64,000 bases of DNA from Treponema berlinense. Its GTDB lineage: Bacteria; Spirochaetota; Spirochaetia; Treponematales; Treponemataceae. The position numbers were made by a program, and so were the translations under genes. Positions 1 to 7,814 of the stretch are shown here, piece by piece (the first letter of the stretch is position 1; each line of letters begins with the position of its first letter). Location: contig NZ_FUXC01000008.1 in assembly GCF_900167025.1 (NCBI RefSeq), positions 22,356 through 86,355 of the forward strand, given 5' to 3'. The notes beneath the pieces are model-generated. The model was not told the origin of the DNA. It saw only the letters and a program-made list of their open reading frames with translations, and did no database searches.

Positions 1-2
1 AA

Positions 3-1109
3 AACGTCCGTTTAAAGGGCCGGGAAAATGATAGAAAACTCAATTGTATAGACCTCTTTTGCGGTTGTGGCGGACTATCCAAAGGCTTTTTAGATGCCGG
101 ATACAACGTACTGCTTGGTATTGATAATGACACCGCAGCTCTAAAAACATTTGAAAAAAATCATGGTAATGCAAAAGTACTTCAATTAGATCTTTTTAAT
201 CATGAAAACATAAATGAAATTACAAATTTTCTGGAACAAACAAATCAGAAACTTGATGTCTTGATAGGCGGACCTCCTTGTCAGGGATTTTCTATTGCAG
301 GTCCAAGAAATATGAATGACAGACGTAATTTGCTTTACGTTGCAATGGTGAAGCTTGCGGAGCGGACAAAACCGCGTGCCATACTTCTTGAAAATGTTCC
401 AGGAATGCTTCAAACGAATGGCGGAATTGGAGCAAAACGAATTGTAAGCGATTTTAAAAAAATAGGTTACAACATGATTCCAAAATTGCTATATGCACCT
501 GATTTTGGAATCCCTCAAATCAGAAAAAGAGTCTTTTTTGTTGGACTAAAAAACAATTCTATAAATTTTGAATTTCCGACCCCTGTTTTATCAAAAGAAA
601 ATTATATCACTTGTGAAGATGCGATAAGTGATTTGCCTGCGCTAATCGGTATTTATGGTGATGATATTCAAAAATATCCGTCAGAACCAAAAACTGATTA
701 TCAAAAGGAAATGAGAAAAAAATCCAATGAGATTCATAATCACATTGGAACGATTCATGATCCAAAAACTGTAAAAATGATTTCCCTTGTTCCAGAAGGG
801 AAAAACTATAAATCCTTACCAGAAGAATATAGGGGGCTTTATAAATATCACGAGGCTTTAACCCGTTATAACAGCAAAAAGCCTTCATTGACAATAAATA
901 CAGGTCATAGATCTCATTTCCATTATAAATGGAATCGGATTCCGACTGTCAGGGAAAGTGCAAGGCTTCAAAGTTTTCCTGATGATTTTATTTTTTATGG
1001 AAATAAATCTCAACAGTATAGGCAAGTCGGAAATGCTGTTCCGCCGCTTTTAGGAAAAGCAATTGCAGAACAATTAAAAAAATATCTTCAGGACAATAAA
1101 GATGACTAA
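3..1109 (+). CDS. C5-cytosine DNA methyltransferase, M1 of a LlaJI-type R-M system (5' end cut by window)
   Basis: It transfers a methyl group from SAM to C5 of cytosine in a specific DNA site, protecting host DNA from the paired nuclease. The frame is open to the left window edge, so the N-terminus is missing. Visible in order are motif I (DLFCGCGG, about residue 17), the catalytic PCQ of motif IV in GGPPCQGFSIAG (about 92), the ENVPG of motif VI (about 130) and the GNAVPP of motif X near the C-terminus. About 368 residues are visible, a normal length for the family. Its stop overlaps the next methyltransferase by 8 bp, so the two are probably translationally coupled. Two methyltransferases followed by a McrB-like protein and a LlaJI-type nuclease is the known arrangement for systems with an asymmetric target, one enzyme per strand. 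That role is inferred from context. Confidence 0.93.
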   Translation, partial: NVRLKGRENDRKLNCIDLFCGCGGLSKGFLDAGYNVLLGIDNDTAALKTFEKNHGNAKVLQLDLFNHENINEITNFLEQTNQKLDVLIGGPPCQGFSIAGPRNMNDRRNLLYVAMVKLAERTKPRAILLENVPGMLQTNGGIGAKRIVSDFKKIGYNMIPKLLYAPDFGIPQIRKRVFFVGLKNNSINFEFPTPVLSKENYITCEDAISDLPALIGIYGDDIQKYPSEPKTDYQKEMRKKSNEIHNHIGTIHDPKTVKMISLVPEGKNYKSLPEEYRGLYKYHEALTRYNSKKPSLTINTGHRSHFHYKWNRIPTVRESARLQSFPDDFIFYGNKSQQYRQVGNAVPPLLGKAIAEQLKKYLQDNKDD

Positions 1110-2334
1110 GTATAAATTCTTGGACATCTTTGCTGGTTGCGGTGGTCTTGAAGATGGTTTTTTGCAAACTGAGAAATACATTGATGTCGGTGCTGTAGAA
1201 TGGCTAAAGCCTCAAGTAAATACGTTACGAAATCGTCTGAAATCAAAATGGGGAATTTTAGATTCAGAAGAAAGAGTTTTGCATTTTGATATCCAAAGAG
1301 AGAAAGAGCTTTTTTACGGCTGGAAAAATGATACGGAATATGGCTCTTCAATAGGTCTGGATTCAATAGTAAAAAAATCAGAAGTAATAGATCTGATAAT
1401 AGGAGGTCCTCCTTGTCAGGCTTATTCTGTTGCAGGACGCATCAGAGATGAAAACGGAATGAAAGATGATTATAGAAATTATCTATTTGAACATTATTGT
1501 TCTATCGTAAATAGATATAAGCCAAAGTTGTTTGTATTTGAAAATGTTCCTGGAATTTTAAGTGCGAAACCAGATGGAACCCCAATAATAGAACGTATAC
1601 GAAAAGGGTTTTCTGATATTGGATATGAAATTGTTGAGAATTTATCTCTTGCAAAAATTGACGCTTCAAATTATTCAGTTCCTCAAAAGCGAGAAAGAAT
1701 TGTAATTGTAGGATTATCAAAAACTTTTTTTGCAAATCCGCAGACAACATTACAAAAATTCTATACACAGATTCTTCCAAAATATAAAGGAAAAAAAATA
1801 ATTTCTGTAAAAGAATCCATAGATGATTTACCAAAATTTGAACCATATTTTGATGAAGCTCATCATAAGAAACATATTGCCTATAAAGTACCGGAATGTT
1901 CAATTTCGTGGCATGAACCGCGTTATCAAAATCCTAGGGATATGGATACATTCAGAATACTTGCAGAAGATGTTTCGTCAGGACGTTTTGATTATGATTC
2001 AAAAAAAATTACAGAACTTTATGAACAAAAAGTAGGCTCCAAATCTCCTATTCACAGATACCATGTGCTTGAGCCTAATAAGCCTAGTACAACCATCATT
2101 GCTCATTTATATAAAGATGGAAATCGTTTTATTCACTATGACCCAAAACAATGCAGAACTATAACTGTTCGAGAGGCTGCAAGACTTCAATCATTTGATG
2201 ATGATTTTGATTTTATAGGGAATAGAGGAAATGCCTATCAGATGATTGGTAATGCTGTTCCTCCCAAATTAGCGAAAGCAATAGGAAATGCAATTTTTGA
2301 ACTGTTGGAGGAAGTTAAATATGTTTCATTATAA
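1102..2334 (+). CDS. C5-cytosine DNA methyltransferase, M2 of the same R-M system
   Basis: This is the second SAM-dependent C5-cytosine methyltransferase, 410 residues, complete. Motif I is FLDIFAGCGGL at residues 5-15, the catalytic PCQ lies in GGPPCQAYSVAGR near 103, ENVPG near 146 and GNAVPPKLA near 383. The stretch between about 250 and 350 is the variable target-recognition region and differs clearly from M1, which fits recognition of the other strand of an asymmetric site. It starts inside the last codons of M1 (ATGACTAA overlap) and its own end overlaps the McrB-like gene by 14 bp, so the operon is tightly packed. The sequence is AT-rich, like many horizontally acquired R-M genes. Confidence 0.93.
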   Translation: MTKYKFLDIFAGCGGLEDGFLQTEKYIDVGAVEWLKPQVNTLRNRLKSKWGILDSEERVLHFDIQREKELFYGWKNDTEYGSSIGLDSIVKKSEVIDLIIGGPPCQAYSVAGRIRDENGMKDDYRNYLFEHYCSIVNRYKPKLFVFENVPGILSAKPDGTPIIERIRKGFSDIGYEIVENLSLAKIDASNYSVPQKRERIVIVGLSKTFFANPQTTLQKFYTQILPKYKGKKIISVKESIDDLPKFEPYFDEAHHKKHIAYKVPECSISWHEPRYQNPRDMDTFRILAEDVSSGRFDYDSKKITELYEQKVGSKSPIHRYHVLEPNKPSTTIIAHLYKDGNRFIHYDPKQCRTITVREAARLQSFDDDFDFIGNRGNAYQMIGNAVPPKLAKAIGNAIFELLEEVKYVSL

Positions 2335-4186
2335 TTTTACAAATGATTTACGAATAAGCAATCTTGATACTATTTTGAAAGAATCCGCCAATGCTTTTTT
2401 AACAGATACTGTTCCACCTGCAACTATTGATAAGAGCAAAAATAATAATTTTATGACACTTGGTTTTTATTTCAATTTAAAAGCAAAAGGCAATTGTGCG
2501 AAATTAGCTGCAAGTGGAAATATTAAAAAAGTTGTTTTAAACTTCATAAAAAAATTCCAGTTCCCTAATGTCAGAACTTCTTCTGATTACGAAAATTCTA
2601 TATCAGACAAAATTTTGCTTGCTCCAATGAGGGATATTGTAAAACTTCTTCATATTCTTTCTATGATTAGTTATAACGATGCATTTCTTACTAAAGATGA
2701 AATTATTAATTTCATCTTTTACAATGAAGACTTAGCAAAAAGAAAAAATTATAATCTTCTTAATACTGCTAATCAAATTCTCCAATATAGAAAAGATCAT
2801 AAAATTCCTGCAAATGTTGATACAACAGAAAGTAATCATATTTGGAACCAGCCGGAAAGGCAGATTAGAGAAATGCTAAAAACAGTAAATTATACTGGTT
2901 GCTTTTTGGAAGATGAAAATGGAATAAAATTAAAATCTGATGGAATCACAAGAGATAACGAAGCTGATTTGTTTGAGATTATAAATTGCAATTCATATTG
3001 GACAGGTGAGACTTTGGAGGATTATCAAAAATACATGGACGAGATATTTATGAATGACGAAGATGATAAAAATATTTTGCAGAATATAAGTTCTAACTCT
3101 TACACCCCAAACTCCTCCCAAACCATCTACTACGGAGTTCCCGGGTGCGGAAAAAGCAATAAAATTGATGAAGAAACAATAAATACCTCTGATGAGCAGA
3201 AAATGCGGGTTGTGTTTCACCCTGAATACACAAACGCTGATTTTGTCGGGCAGATTTTGCCGACCAATGTTGATGGAAATGTTGAATATAAGTTCCGACC
3301 CGGACCATTGTCAAAAATTTTAAGAAGAGCTTATCTCCATCCTGATAAAAAGTATTACCTGATTGTTGAAGAAATTAACCGTGGAAATGCGGCTGCGATT
3401 TTTGGAGAATATTTTCAATTGCTTGATAGAATTGCTGCTAAAAAAGAAGTTCCTGCTAATGGTTATACTTATACAGAAGGTTGGAGCAGATATTCTATAG
3501 AAAATGAATTTATAAACTGGTATATCCGTGAAAATTTGTATGCCGATGTAAGTCATAAATTGCAAAATGAAGACGATGGAATTGCAAAAAAATCTGATGA
3601 TGAAAGTCAGAAAGCCATTGAAATAGGAAATCTTCATTTTTCAGCCAACACAGGTATCCGTCTTCCTCCAAACCTTTCAATCCTTGCCACTATGAACACA
3701 AGCGACCAGAATGTTTTTATATTGGACAATGCTTTTCAGCGCCGCTGGGATATGGTTCTGGTAAAAAACGAATTTGGAAAAGCAAAAACTGAAGAAGAAC
3801 AAAAAAATGTTGACCAGCAGAAAACGGCAAAAATAGGAGATTCTCAAATTACTTGGGAAACTTTCCAGAAAACAATCAATGAGAAAATCTCGCAGTTTTC
3901 TAAGGAAAACAATTTTTCAAGCATGATAGACAAGCGGCTTGGCTGTTGGTTTGTCAAAGCTGTTCCTGATAAAAATGATGCAAATGGAAAATATATTATC
4001 ACTGAGGATTCATTCAAAAACAAAATCCTGAAATATCTCTGGGACGATGCGTTCAAATTCTGCCACGAAGATGTTTTTGAGGATGCTGATAATTTTGAAG
4101 CTCTGCTTGAAAAAGTAAAAATGGATAATCCAGACTTCGGGGTTTTCAAGAATGTTGATTTTTCTGAGAAAGAAGAAGAAAACTGA
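2321..4186 (+). CDS. McrB-like AAA+ NTPase, restriction subunit R1 of the LlaJI-type system
   Basis: This is the motor/recognition subunit of a two-component restriction nuclease. The AAA+ core has a Walker A (GVPGCGKS, about residues 271-278), a Walker B-like VEEINRGN (about 345) and the McrB-type sensor MNTSDQNVF followed by AFQRRWD (about 458-478). The first 260 residues have no motif I recognise and probably form the DNA-binding part. I chose the ATG at 2321 because GGAGG lies 8 nt upstream. An in-frame ATG at 2288 would lie deeper in M2 and lacks a ribosome binding site. The gene overlaps M2 by 14 bp. In LlaJI the McrB-like R1 acts with the nuclease R2, and the next gene supplies that partner. 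Confidence 0.88.
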   Translation: MFHYNFTNDLRISNLDTILKESANAFLTDTVPPATIDKSKNNNFMTLGFYFNLKAKGNCAKLAASGNIKKVVLNFIKKFQFPNVRTSSDYENSISDKILLAPMRDIVKLLHILSMISYNDAFLTKDEIINFIFYNEDLAKRKNYNLLNTANQILQYRKDHKIPANVDTTESNHIWNQPERQIREMLKTVNYTGCFLEDENGIKLKSDGITRDNEADLFEIINCNSYWTGETLEDYQKYMDEIFMNDEDDKNILQNISSNSYTPNSSQTIYYGVPGCGKSNKIDEETINTSDEQKMRVVFHPEYTNADFVGQILPTNVDGNVEYKFRPGPLSKILRRAYLHPDKKYYLIVEEINRGNAAAIFGEYFQLLDRIAAKKEVPANGYTYTEGWSRYSIENEFINWYIRENLYADVSHKLQNEDDGIAKKSDDESQKAIEIGNLHFSANTGIRLPPNLSILATMNTSDQNVFILDNAFQRRWDMVLVKNEFGKAKTEEEQKNVDQQKTAKIGDSQITWETFQKTINEKISQFSKENNFSSMIDKRLGCWFVKAVPDKNDANGKYIITEDSFKNKILKYLWDDAFKFCHEDVFEDADNFEALLEKVKMDNPDFGVFKNVDFSEKEEEN

Positions 4187-4249
4187 TACGGTTCGAGTTG
4201 GCGACACGAACGCAGTGAAACGAAATAAAGGGAAGCGCCCTGAAATAAA

Positions 4250-5608
4250 ATGAAGAACAAAAATGAAATGAAATCAAGAAATTCCCTCTCCTCCTGCTGC
4301 GTTTATTTTGGCGAAGATAAAAGTGATGCCGAAAGTCTTTCTGAAAAATTTGTCGGACTAAAGTGTACTGACGGAAAACTGAAAATCTATTTCCCTGTGG
4401 GCTACAGAAAGCCCGACGAAAAAAATAATTCTCCTGCCGAAATAGAAAAAGAAGTCCGCAGAAACATTTTGAACCTTATTCAAATTCTGCGGAGATTCGG
4501 AGAAAAGGAAGATAATCTTTCTGCCTTGCCGCTGCCTGTAAAAAATCAAAAGGTGGATTTTCCGATTCACGCGTATCTTTTTATAATCCGCGATTTTTTG
4601 TCAAACGGCTATTATGTCCAGAAAGAAACGCTGTATTCAAAAACTCCGGGCGGAAAAGTGAGCTGGAACCGCACAATAAAAAGTGTCAAGCCGCAGTTTT
4701 TGGATTTTCAGCCGTTTTATTTTGATTTTATAACTCAAAAGATAAATTACAGCCAGACCGAGCTGATTTCCCAAATACACAGATTTTGCGTCCACGAATG
4801 TTTTTCAAAGCTCGGATTTCTGTTTTCCGGTTTTATGCCCGAAAAACCGGAGCTCAAGCTGAACAAAAATCTTTTTGTTGCTACGATAAAAAAGGCGGTG
4901 GCTCAGACTTTCAACGAGAACAATCTGCTTCTTTTTAAGAGTATGCTGGATGTGCTGAATTTCCTTGATGAAAACTCTGAAAATAAGGAATTTATTTACG
5001 GAACACAAAATTTTCATATCATCTGGGAAAAAATGATTGACTGCATTTTCGGAGAATCAAAAAAGGAAAATTTTTATCCAAAAGTTTATTGGAAGCTTAA
5101 AAACGGAAATGGCAGCGAAGAGCGTTATTATTTTAAGACGGATGAAAAACGCAACACACTCCGTCCTGATACGATTATGATTACAAACCGCGGAAAAAAA
5201 CGGCAGAAAATTTTTGTACTTGACTCAAAATATTACCGCTACGGAGCGACTGGCATAAAAAATCATCTTCCGGACAGCGCGAGCATTGTAAAGCAGTTCG
5301 CCTATGCTGAATATATAGAAAAAAACGCTTCAATTCCAAGCGATGTAAAAAACAACCGGACTGAAAATTCGATTTTCAATGCCTTTATTATGCCAGCCTG
5401 CACAGAACAAATCAAAAACATCGGCTATGCGAGTGCGGATTACATTTTGACGGAAAAAGATTCTTCCGATGTTTCCTGTGTTCCAGAAAAATCCTGGCAT
5501 AAAATCCACGGAATCCTTCTTGACACTAAAACGATAATGGAACACGCCGCGAAAAAAGACAACGAGCTGATTGATCAGCTTGCGGCGGCGATTGAAGAAA
5601 ATCGCTGA
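4250..5608 (+). CDS. LlaJI-family restriction endonuclease, nuclease subunit R2
   Basis: This 452-residue protein is the probable DNA-cutting subunit. A PD-(D/E)xK-type site is visible: LRPDTIM (about 303-309) followed by FVLDSKYYRYG (about 321-331), giving the D...DxK pattern. The gene directly follows the McrB-like gene and completes the M1-M2-R1-R2 order of LlaJI. The start at 4250 has no strong ribosome binding site; an ATG five codons downstream is possible. The 63-bp gap before it (4187-4249) is richer in GC and holds short CG-containing inverted pieces, unlike the overlaps joining the first three genes. Composition is less AT-rich than in the methyltransferases. Nuclease assignment rests on the motif plus operon position. 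Confidence 0.85.
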   Translation: MKNKNEMKSRNSLSSCCVYFGEDKSDAESLSEKFVGLKCTDGKLKIYFPVGYRKPDEKNNSPAEIEKEVRRNILNLIQILRRFGEKEDNLSALPLPVKNQKVDFPIHAYLFIIRDFLSNGYYVQKETLYSKTPGGKVSWNRTIKSVKPQFLDFQPFYFDFITQKINYSQTELISQIHRFCVHECFSKLGFLFSGFMPEKPELKLNKNLFVATIKKAVAQTFNENNLLLFKSMLDVLNFLDENSENKEFIYGTQNFHIIWEKMIDCIFGESKKENFYPKVYWKLKNGNGSEERYYFKTDEKRNTLRPDTIMITNRGKKRQKIFVLDSKYYRYGATGIKNHLPDSASIVKQFAYAEYIEKNASIPSDVKNNRTENSIFNAFIMPACTEQIKNIGYASADYILTEKDSSDVSCVPEKSWHKIHGILLDTKTIMEHAAKKDNELIDQLAAAIEENR

Positions 5609-5622
5609 GATATTCTCTTTTT
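5607..5622 (+). terminator. small hairpin and T-run after the R-M operon
   Basis: GAGA-tat-TCTC is followed directly by five T. The stem is only 4 bp, so it is at best a weak intrinsic terminator overlapping the R2 stop codon. Confidence 0.3.
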
Positions 5623-5632
5623 ATAAAATCAA

Positions 5633-5661
5633 TAGAATCTTCCCTGTTCCCATGCTATAAT
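5633..5661 (+). promoter_or_regulatory. extended -10 promoter giving a leaderless transcript
   Basis: An extended -10 (TGC then TATAAT, 5656-5661) has a weak TAGAAT -35 box 17 bp upstream. Only six bases separate TATAAT from the ATG at 5668, so transcription should begin at or next to the start codon. No ribosome binding site precedes the ATG. Confidence 0.6.
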
Positions 5662-5667
5662 AGCCCT

Positions 5668-5886
5668 ATGAATCTTGAAAAAGACAAGACTGAATACATT
5701 GTGGCTTTTGTCAGCGAGTTCGCAAAAAAATATAAACTTTCCGAAAAAGAGGCTTTCAATTATCTTGACCGCTTTAAGGCTGTGGATTTTTTGGAGCGGC
5801 AGTACAACATTGCGCACACGCTTTCATTTTCACAGATGGTTTCTGACGTCGCATTTTTCTGCAGAAAAAACGGAGGCGGGCTTTAA
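5668..5886 (+). CDS. small DUF3791-like protein
   Basis: This is a 72-residue acidic/basic helical protein. Its pattern (EYIVAFVSEFAKKYKLSEKEAF, then a central DFLERQYNIAHTLSF, then DVAFF) resembles DUF3791 proteins, which typically carry a 'YxVLHT' element. DUF3791 proteins are often found in small clusters with DUF3990 putative toxins in gut bacteria; no DUF3990 gene is visible here. Its ATG sits six bases after a strong -10 box, so the mRNA is probably leaderless. A second small gene follows after 9 bp. The function is unknown and the family match is from memory of the pattern. Confidence 0.55.
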   Translation: MNLEKDKTEYIVAFVSEFAKKYKLSEKEAFNYLDRFKAVDFLERQYNIAHTLSFSQMVSDVAFFCRKNGGGL

Positions 5887-5895
5887 AATTCCTCA

Positions 5896-6114
5896 ATGAC
5901 CGTTTTTGAATATCAAATTGAATGTACCACCCGCGACCTGGCGGACAAGCTTGTCGGGGATTTTTCCATGACTGTTCCACAGGCTCTGCGTGTTGTATAT
6001 AATTCAGAAACTTACGAAAAGCTTATAAATCCCAAGACAGGTCTTTATTTTCAGAGTCCGCTTTATGTATACGACTTTCTTAAAAACGAGGTCCTTACCG
6101 GAAAAATGTCGTAA
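5896..6114 (+). CDS. small protein of unknown function paired with the DUF3791-like gene
   Basis: This 72-residue protein has predicted helices and a characteristic end: TGLYFQSPLYVYDFLKNEV. Similar short proteins ending in 'ETGLY..S..YVY..L' accompany DUF3791 genes in other genomes, as far as I recall. It begins 9 bp after the upstream stop codon, so the two are probably cotranscribed. There is no enzyme motif, signal peptide or membrane segment. Together the pair may be the residue of a toxin-antitoxin-like cluster, which is inference. Confidence 0.5.
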   Translation: MTVFEYQIECTTRDLADKLVGDFSMTVPQALRVVYNSETYEKLINPKTGLYFQSPLYVYDFLKNEVLTGKMS

Positions 6115-6134
6115 CTCTCTCCACAATTTTCAAA

Positions 6135-6310
6135 TTTCCACCTCCCATTCTGTCTGTACATATTTCCCAGCTTGGCTGTATAAGAGCCCCAGCCAGATTG
6201 TGCTTACGCCCCAATCATACTGTATAGCCGCCCCGGTTTGTCTGTGCCGCTTATACAGTTTGTCTGGGCTTGCTATACAGTCAGTCTGTAGCTGCTGTAC
6301 AGTTTGTCTG
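6135..6310. repeat. array of eight degenerate 22-bp units with CAG-N5-CTG dyad
   Basis: Eight units of exactly 22 bp follow one another without gaps, starting at 6135, 6157, 6179, 6201, 6223, 6245, 6267 and 6289. Within a unit, position 12 is C in 8/8, 13 is A in 7/8, 14 is G in 6/8, 18 is G in 7/8, 20 is C in 7/8, 21 is T in 8/8 and 22 is G in 8/8. Position 1 is T in 7/8. The other positions vary. The last two units with their following bases give the full dyad TACAG-N5-CTGTA. The first five units carry CCC before the A/G instead of TAC. A period of 22 is not a multiple of three, so this is not coding; two helical turns would place all dyads on one DNA face. It lies between the DUF3791-like pair and the XRE gene. 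Confidence 0.85.
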
Positions 6311-6336
6311 TAGTTAAAAAGGTTTCTTTTTTTAAT

Positions 6337-6363
6337 AATATTTACAAATTTGTGAAAAATATT
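6337..6363. promoter_or_regulatory. AT-rich dyads between the 22-bp array and the XRE gene
   Basis: CAAATTTG (6345-6352) is a perfect palindrome, and AATATTT (6337-6343) is repeated inverted as AAATATT (6357-6363). They lie just upstream of the predicted XRE promoter, a usual place for an operator. Confidence 0.3.
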
Positions 6364-6374
6364 TTATAAATTGC

Positions 6375-6403
6375 TTGATTTATTTATAAAACTGATATAT
6401 ATT
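6375..6403 (+). promoter_or_regulatory. sigma70-type promoter of the XRE-metalloprotease operon
   Basis: TTGATT (6375-6380), a 17-bp spacer and TATATT (6398-6403) lie about 70 bp upstream of the XRE start codon. They are downstream of the 22-bp array. Confidence 0.6.
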
Positions 6404-6470
6404 TTACTTAGATGCTAAACGAGAAAGAATCCAAAAGGTTCATTAAAGCCTTAGAACGAGAGGTACATTT

Positions 6471-6875
6471 ATGGGAGTAACGGCGTTTGGAAAAATTTTA
6501 AGGAAAAGAAGAATTGATTCTTCAGAAATTCTTGGGGATATGGCAAAGCGGCTAGATGTAAGCGCGGCTTACCTTTCTTCAATTGAAAACGGTCTGCGTG
6601 AAATTCCGGACTCTTTTGTTGAAAAGATTTCAAAGGAATACGGTCTTTCAGAGGCAGAAAAACAGGAGCTTGAAGAAGCTCAGGCTCAGTCAAAGGGCAG
6701 TGTGAATGTTCCTCTTGGTGAGCAGAAGGATTCAAGTGAATATCTTGAAACCGCTGTAATGTTTGCCAAGGATTTTTCAAAGCTTACAGAAAAGCAGGTA
6801 AAAATGATGAAAGAAATGCTTGAAAAGTTTCAGGCGGAATCTTCGGGAGAGAAAAATGGAAGTGGTGCAGTATGA
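6471..6875 (+). CDS. XRE-family helix-turn-helix regulator
   Basis: This 134-residue DNA-binding regulator has a Cro/CI-type HTH at about residues 6-62, with the recognition part around DMAKRLDVSAAYLSSIENG. The C-terminal half is charged and helical and probably mediates dimerisation. The gene overlaps the metalloprotease gene by 20 bp. XRE plus ImmA/IrrE-type protease is the well-known arrangement in which the protease cleaves the repressor (ICEBs1 ImmR/ImmA, Deinococcus DdrO/IrrE). A repressor role is inferred from that. The 22-bp array with its dyads lies immediately upstream and is a candidate binding region, though nothing in the sequence proves this. Confidence 0.85.
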   Translation: MGVTAFGKILRKRRIDSSEILGDMAKRLDVSAAYLSSIENGLREIPDSFVEKISKEYGLSEAEKQELEEAQAQSKGSVNVPLGEQKDSSEYLETAVMFAKDFSKLTEKQVKMMKEMLEKFQAESSGEKNGSGAV

Positions 6876-7521
6876 GACACAATTAAAAGACGTAAAATAT
6901 TCAGAAACTTTAGTTCTTTCTGAAGACGAGATTAAAATAGCTTCTTTCTGGAGCCACCTGCTTTGCACGGCTACTACGAACCAGAAGTTTGACCCGCTCT
7001 TTGTAATGGAAAACATAATTCCCCGTTTTGACAGGACTTTCAACTATCTTATTGAGCCGCAGGATTCCTGGAAGCACGGAAAAAATGTTGCGGCTTTTTA
7101 CAATGCGGCTCAGAACGTGATTGTCATAAGAAGCGATGTCTACGAAGGCGCGCAGAATGGAAGCTATATCGACGTGATTACGGTTGCGCATGAGGTAGTG
7201 CACTGTATCCAGTCGATTATCTTGAGATTCATTAGAATTTTTGAGTGCGCGGAATTCAAAAAGAAGCTTTCAAAAATCAAGGCTGAACAGATTCAGGAGC
7301 ATGAGTTTCAGACTGATTCAATAATGCGGCTTTTGTTCTCTCCGGAAGAAATCACAAAGGGCAGAACCCAGGAGGAGGTTCTGGATGAGTATGTGCTAAA
7401 GCCAGTTCTTTCGCTTCTTTGCATTCTGATAAAGAATGTAGGAAAACAGTTCCTGAATTTGCTAAAGGAAGAGAATGCAAAAAGTCCTGTCTTAAATCAG
7501 AACTTCCTGGAGGCGGTCTAA
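6856..7521 (+). CDS. ImmA/IrrE-like zinc metalloprotease
   Basis: This 221-residue protein carries HEVVH in VAHEVVHCIQS (about residues 113-117 of the chosen start), the HExxH zinc site. A downstream acidic helix (EHEFQTDSIMRLL) matches the 'E..AD.fA..LL' element that gives the third ligand in ImmA/IrrE proteins. The start at 6856 follows GGGAGAG at 6846-6851 and lies within the last codons of the XRE gene, so the two are coupled. The upstream in-frame ATG at 6820 is deeper in the XRE gene and has no ribosome binding site. Likely substrate: the XRE protein, by family analogy. The region between HEVVH and the acidic helix is longer than in classical ImmA, so the family call is moderate. Confidence 0.72.
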   Translation: MEVVQYETQLKDVKYSETLVLSEDEIKIASFWSHLLCTATTNQKFDPLFVMENIIPRFDRTFNYLIEPQDSWKHGKNVAAFYNAAQNVIVIRSDVYEGAQNGSYIDVITVAHEVVHCIQSIILRFIRIFECAEFKKKLSKIKAEQIQEHEFQTDSIMRLLFSPEEITKGRTQEEVLDEYVLKPVLSLLCILIKNVGKQFLNLLKEENAKSPVLNQNFLEAV

Positions 7522-7814
7522 AATGAAAAAGAAATATTGTTTTTTTAGGAGGAAGCGGATGCACAATGGAATTGCCGGTGCTCTTGCAAAAAAAAACTTG
7601 AACCTACGCCAATAGATTCAAGCTTTGCAATATTAAGTCAGGATATGCCTAACTAAAAAATAACTTTGTATATCCTACTTTTTATTCTGTCTTTTTGCAA
7701 GAGCCAGAACAGCGTGCCGGTAAAATTAGATTGTTAAAATTGCCGGCTAAAACATTGCCGCATGGCAAAAAATCAAAAGGCCCTTCACGCCATAAGTTGA
7801 AGAAGGATATATAA
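7522..7814. other. 293-bp intergenic stretch with inverted repeats
   Basis: No convincing gene is present. A perfect 13-bp inverted repeat, GCTCTTGCAAAAA at 7580-7592 and its complement at 7692-7704, encloses 99 bp. TGCCGGT occurs beside each arm in direct orientation. A short hairpin (TTGCC-gcat-GGCAA) lies near 7756-7769. The ribosome binding site of the next gene is GAAGGA just before 7815. The arms could be a remnant of a small mobile repeat or the base of a long stem. Confidence 0.45.

Noticed and set aside
6135-6310. CRISPR array
   Set aside because: Units are only 22 bp with no constant repeat and no separate spacers, and no cas genes are present.
6135-6310. LexA (SOS) box cluster
   Set aside because: The CTG...CAG spacing across units is 17 bp rather than the 16-bp E. 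coli box, and the tightest dyad is CAG-N5-CTG, in the opposite sense.
6065-6313. An 82-codon open frame over the 22-bp array
   Set aside because: The conserved period is 22 bp, not a multiple of three, so selection is not on this frame. It also overlaps the end of the small gene at 5896-6114.
7523-7615. A 30-codon open frame after the metalloprotease gene
   Set aside because: It starts with poly-Lys/Arg residues, runs over an inverted-repeat arm and has no family resemblance; probably chance.
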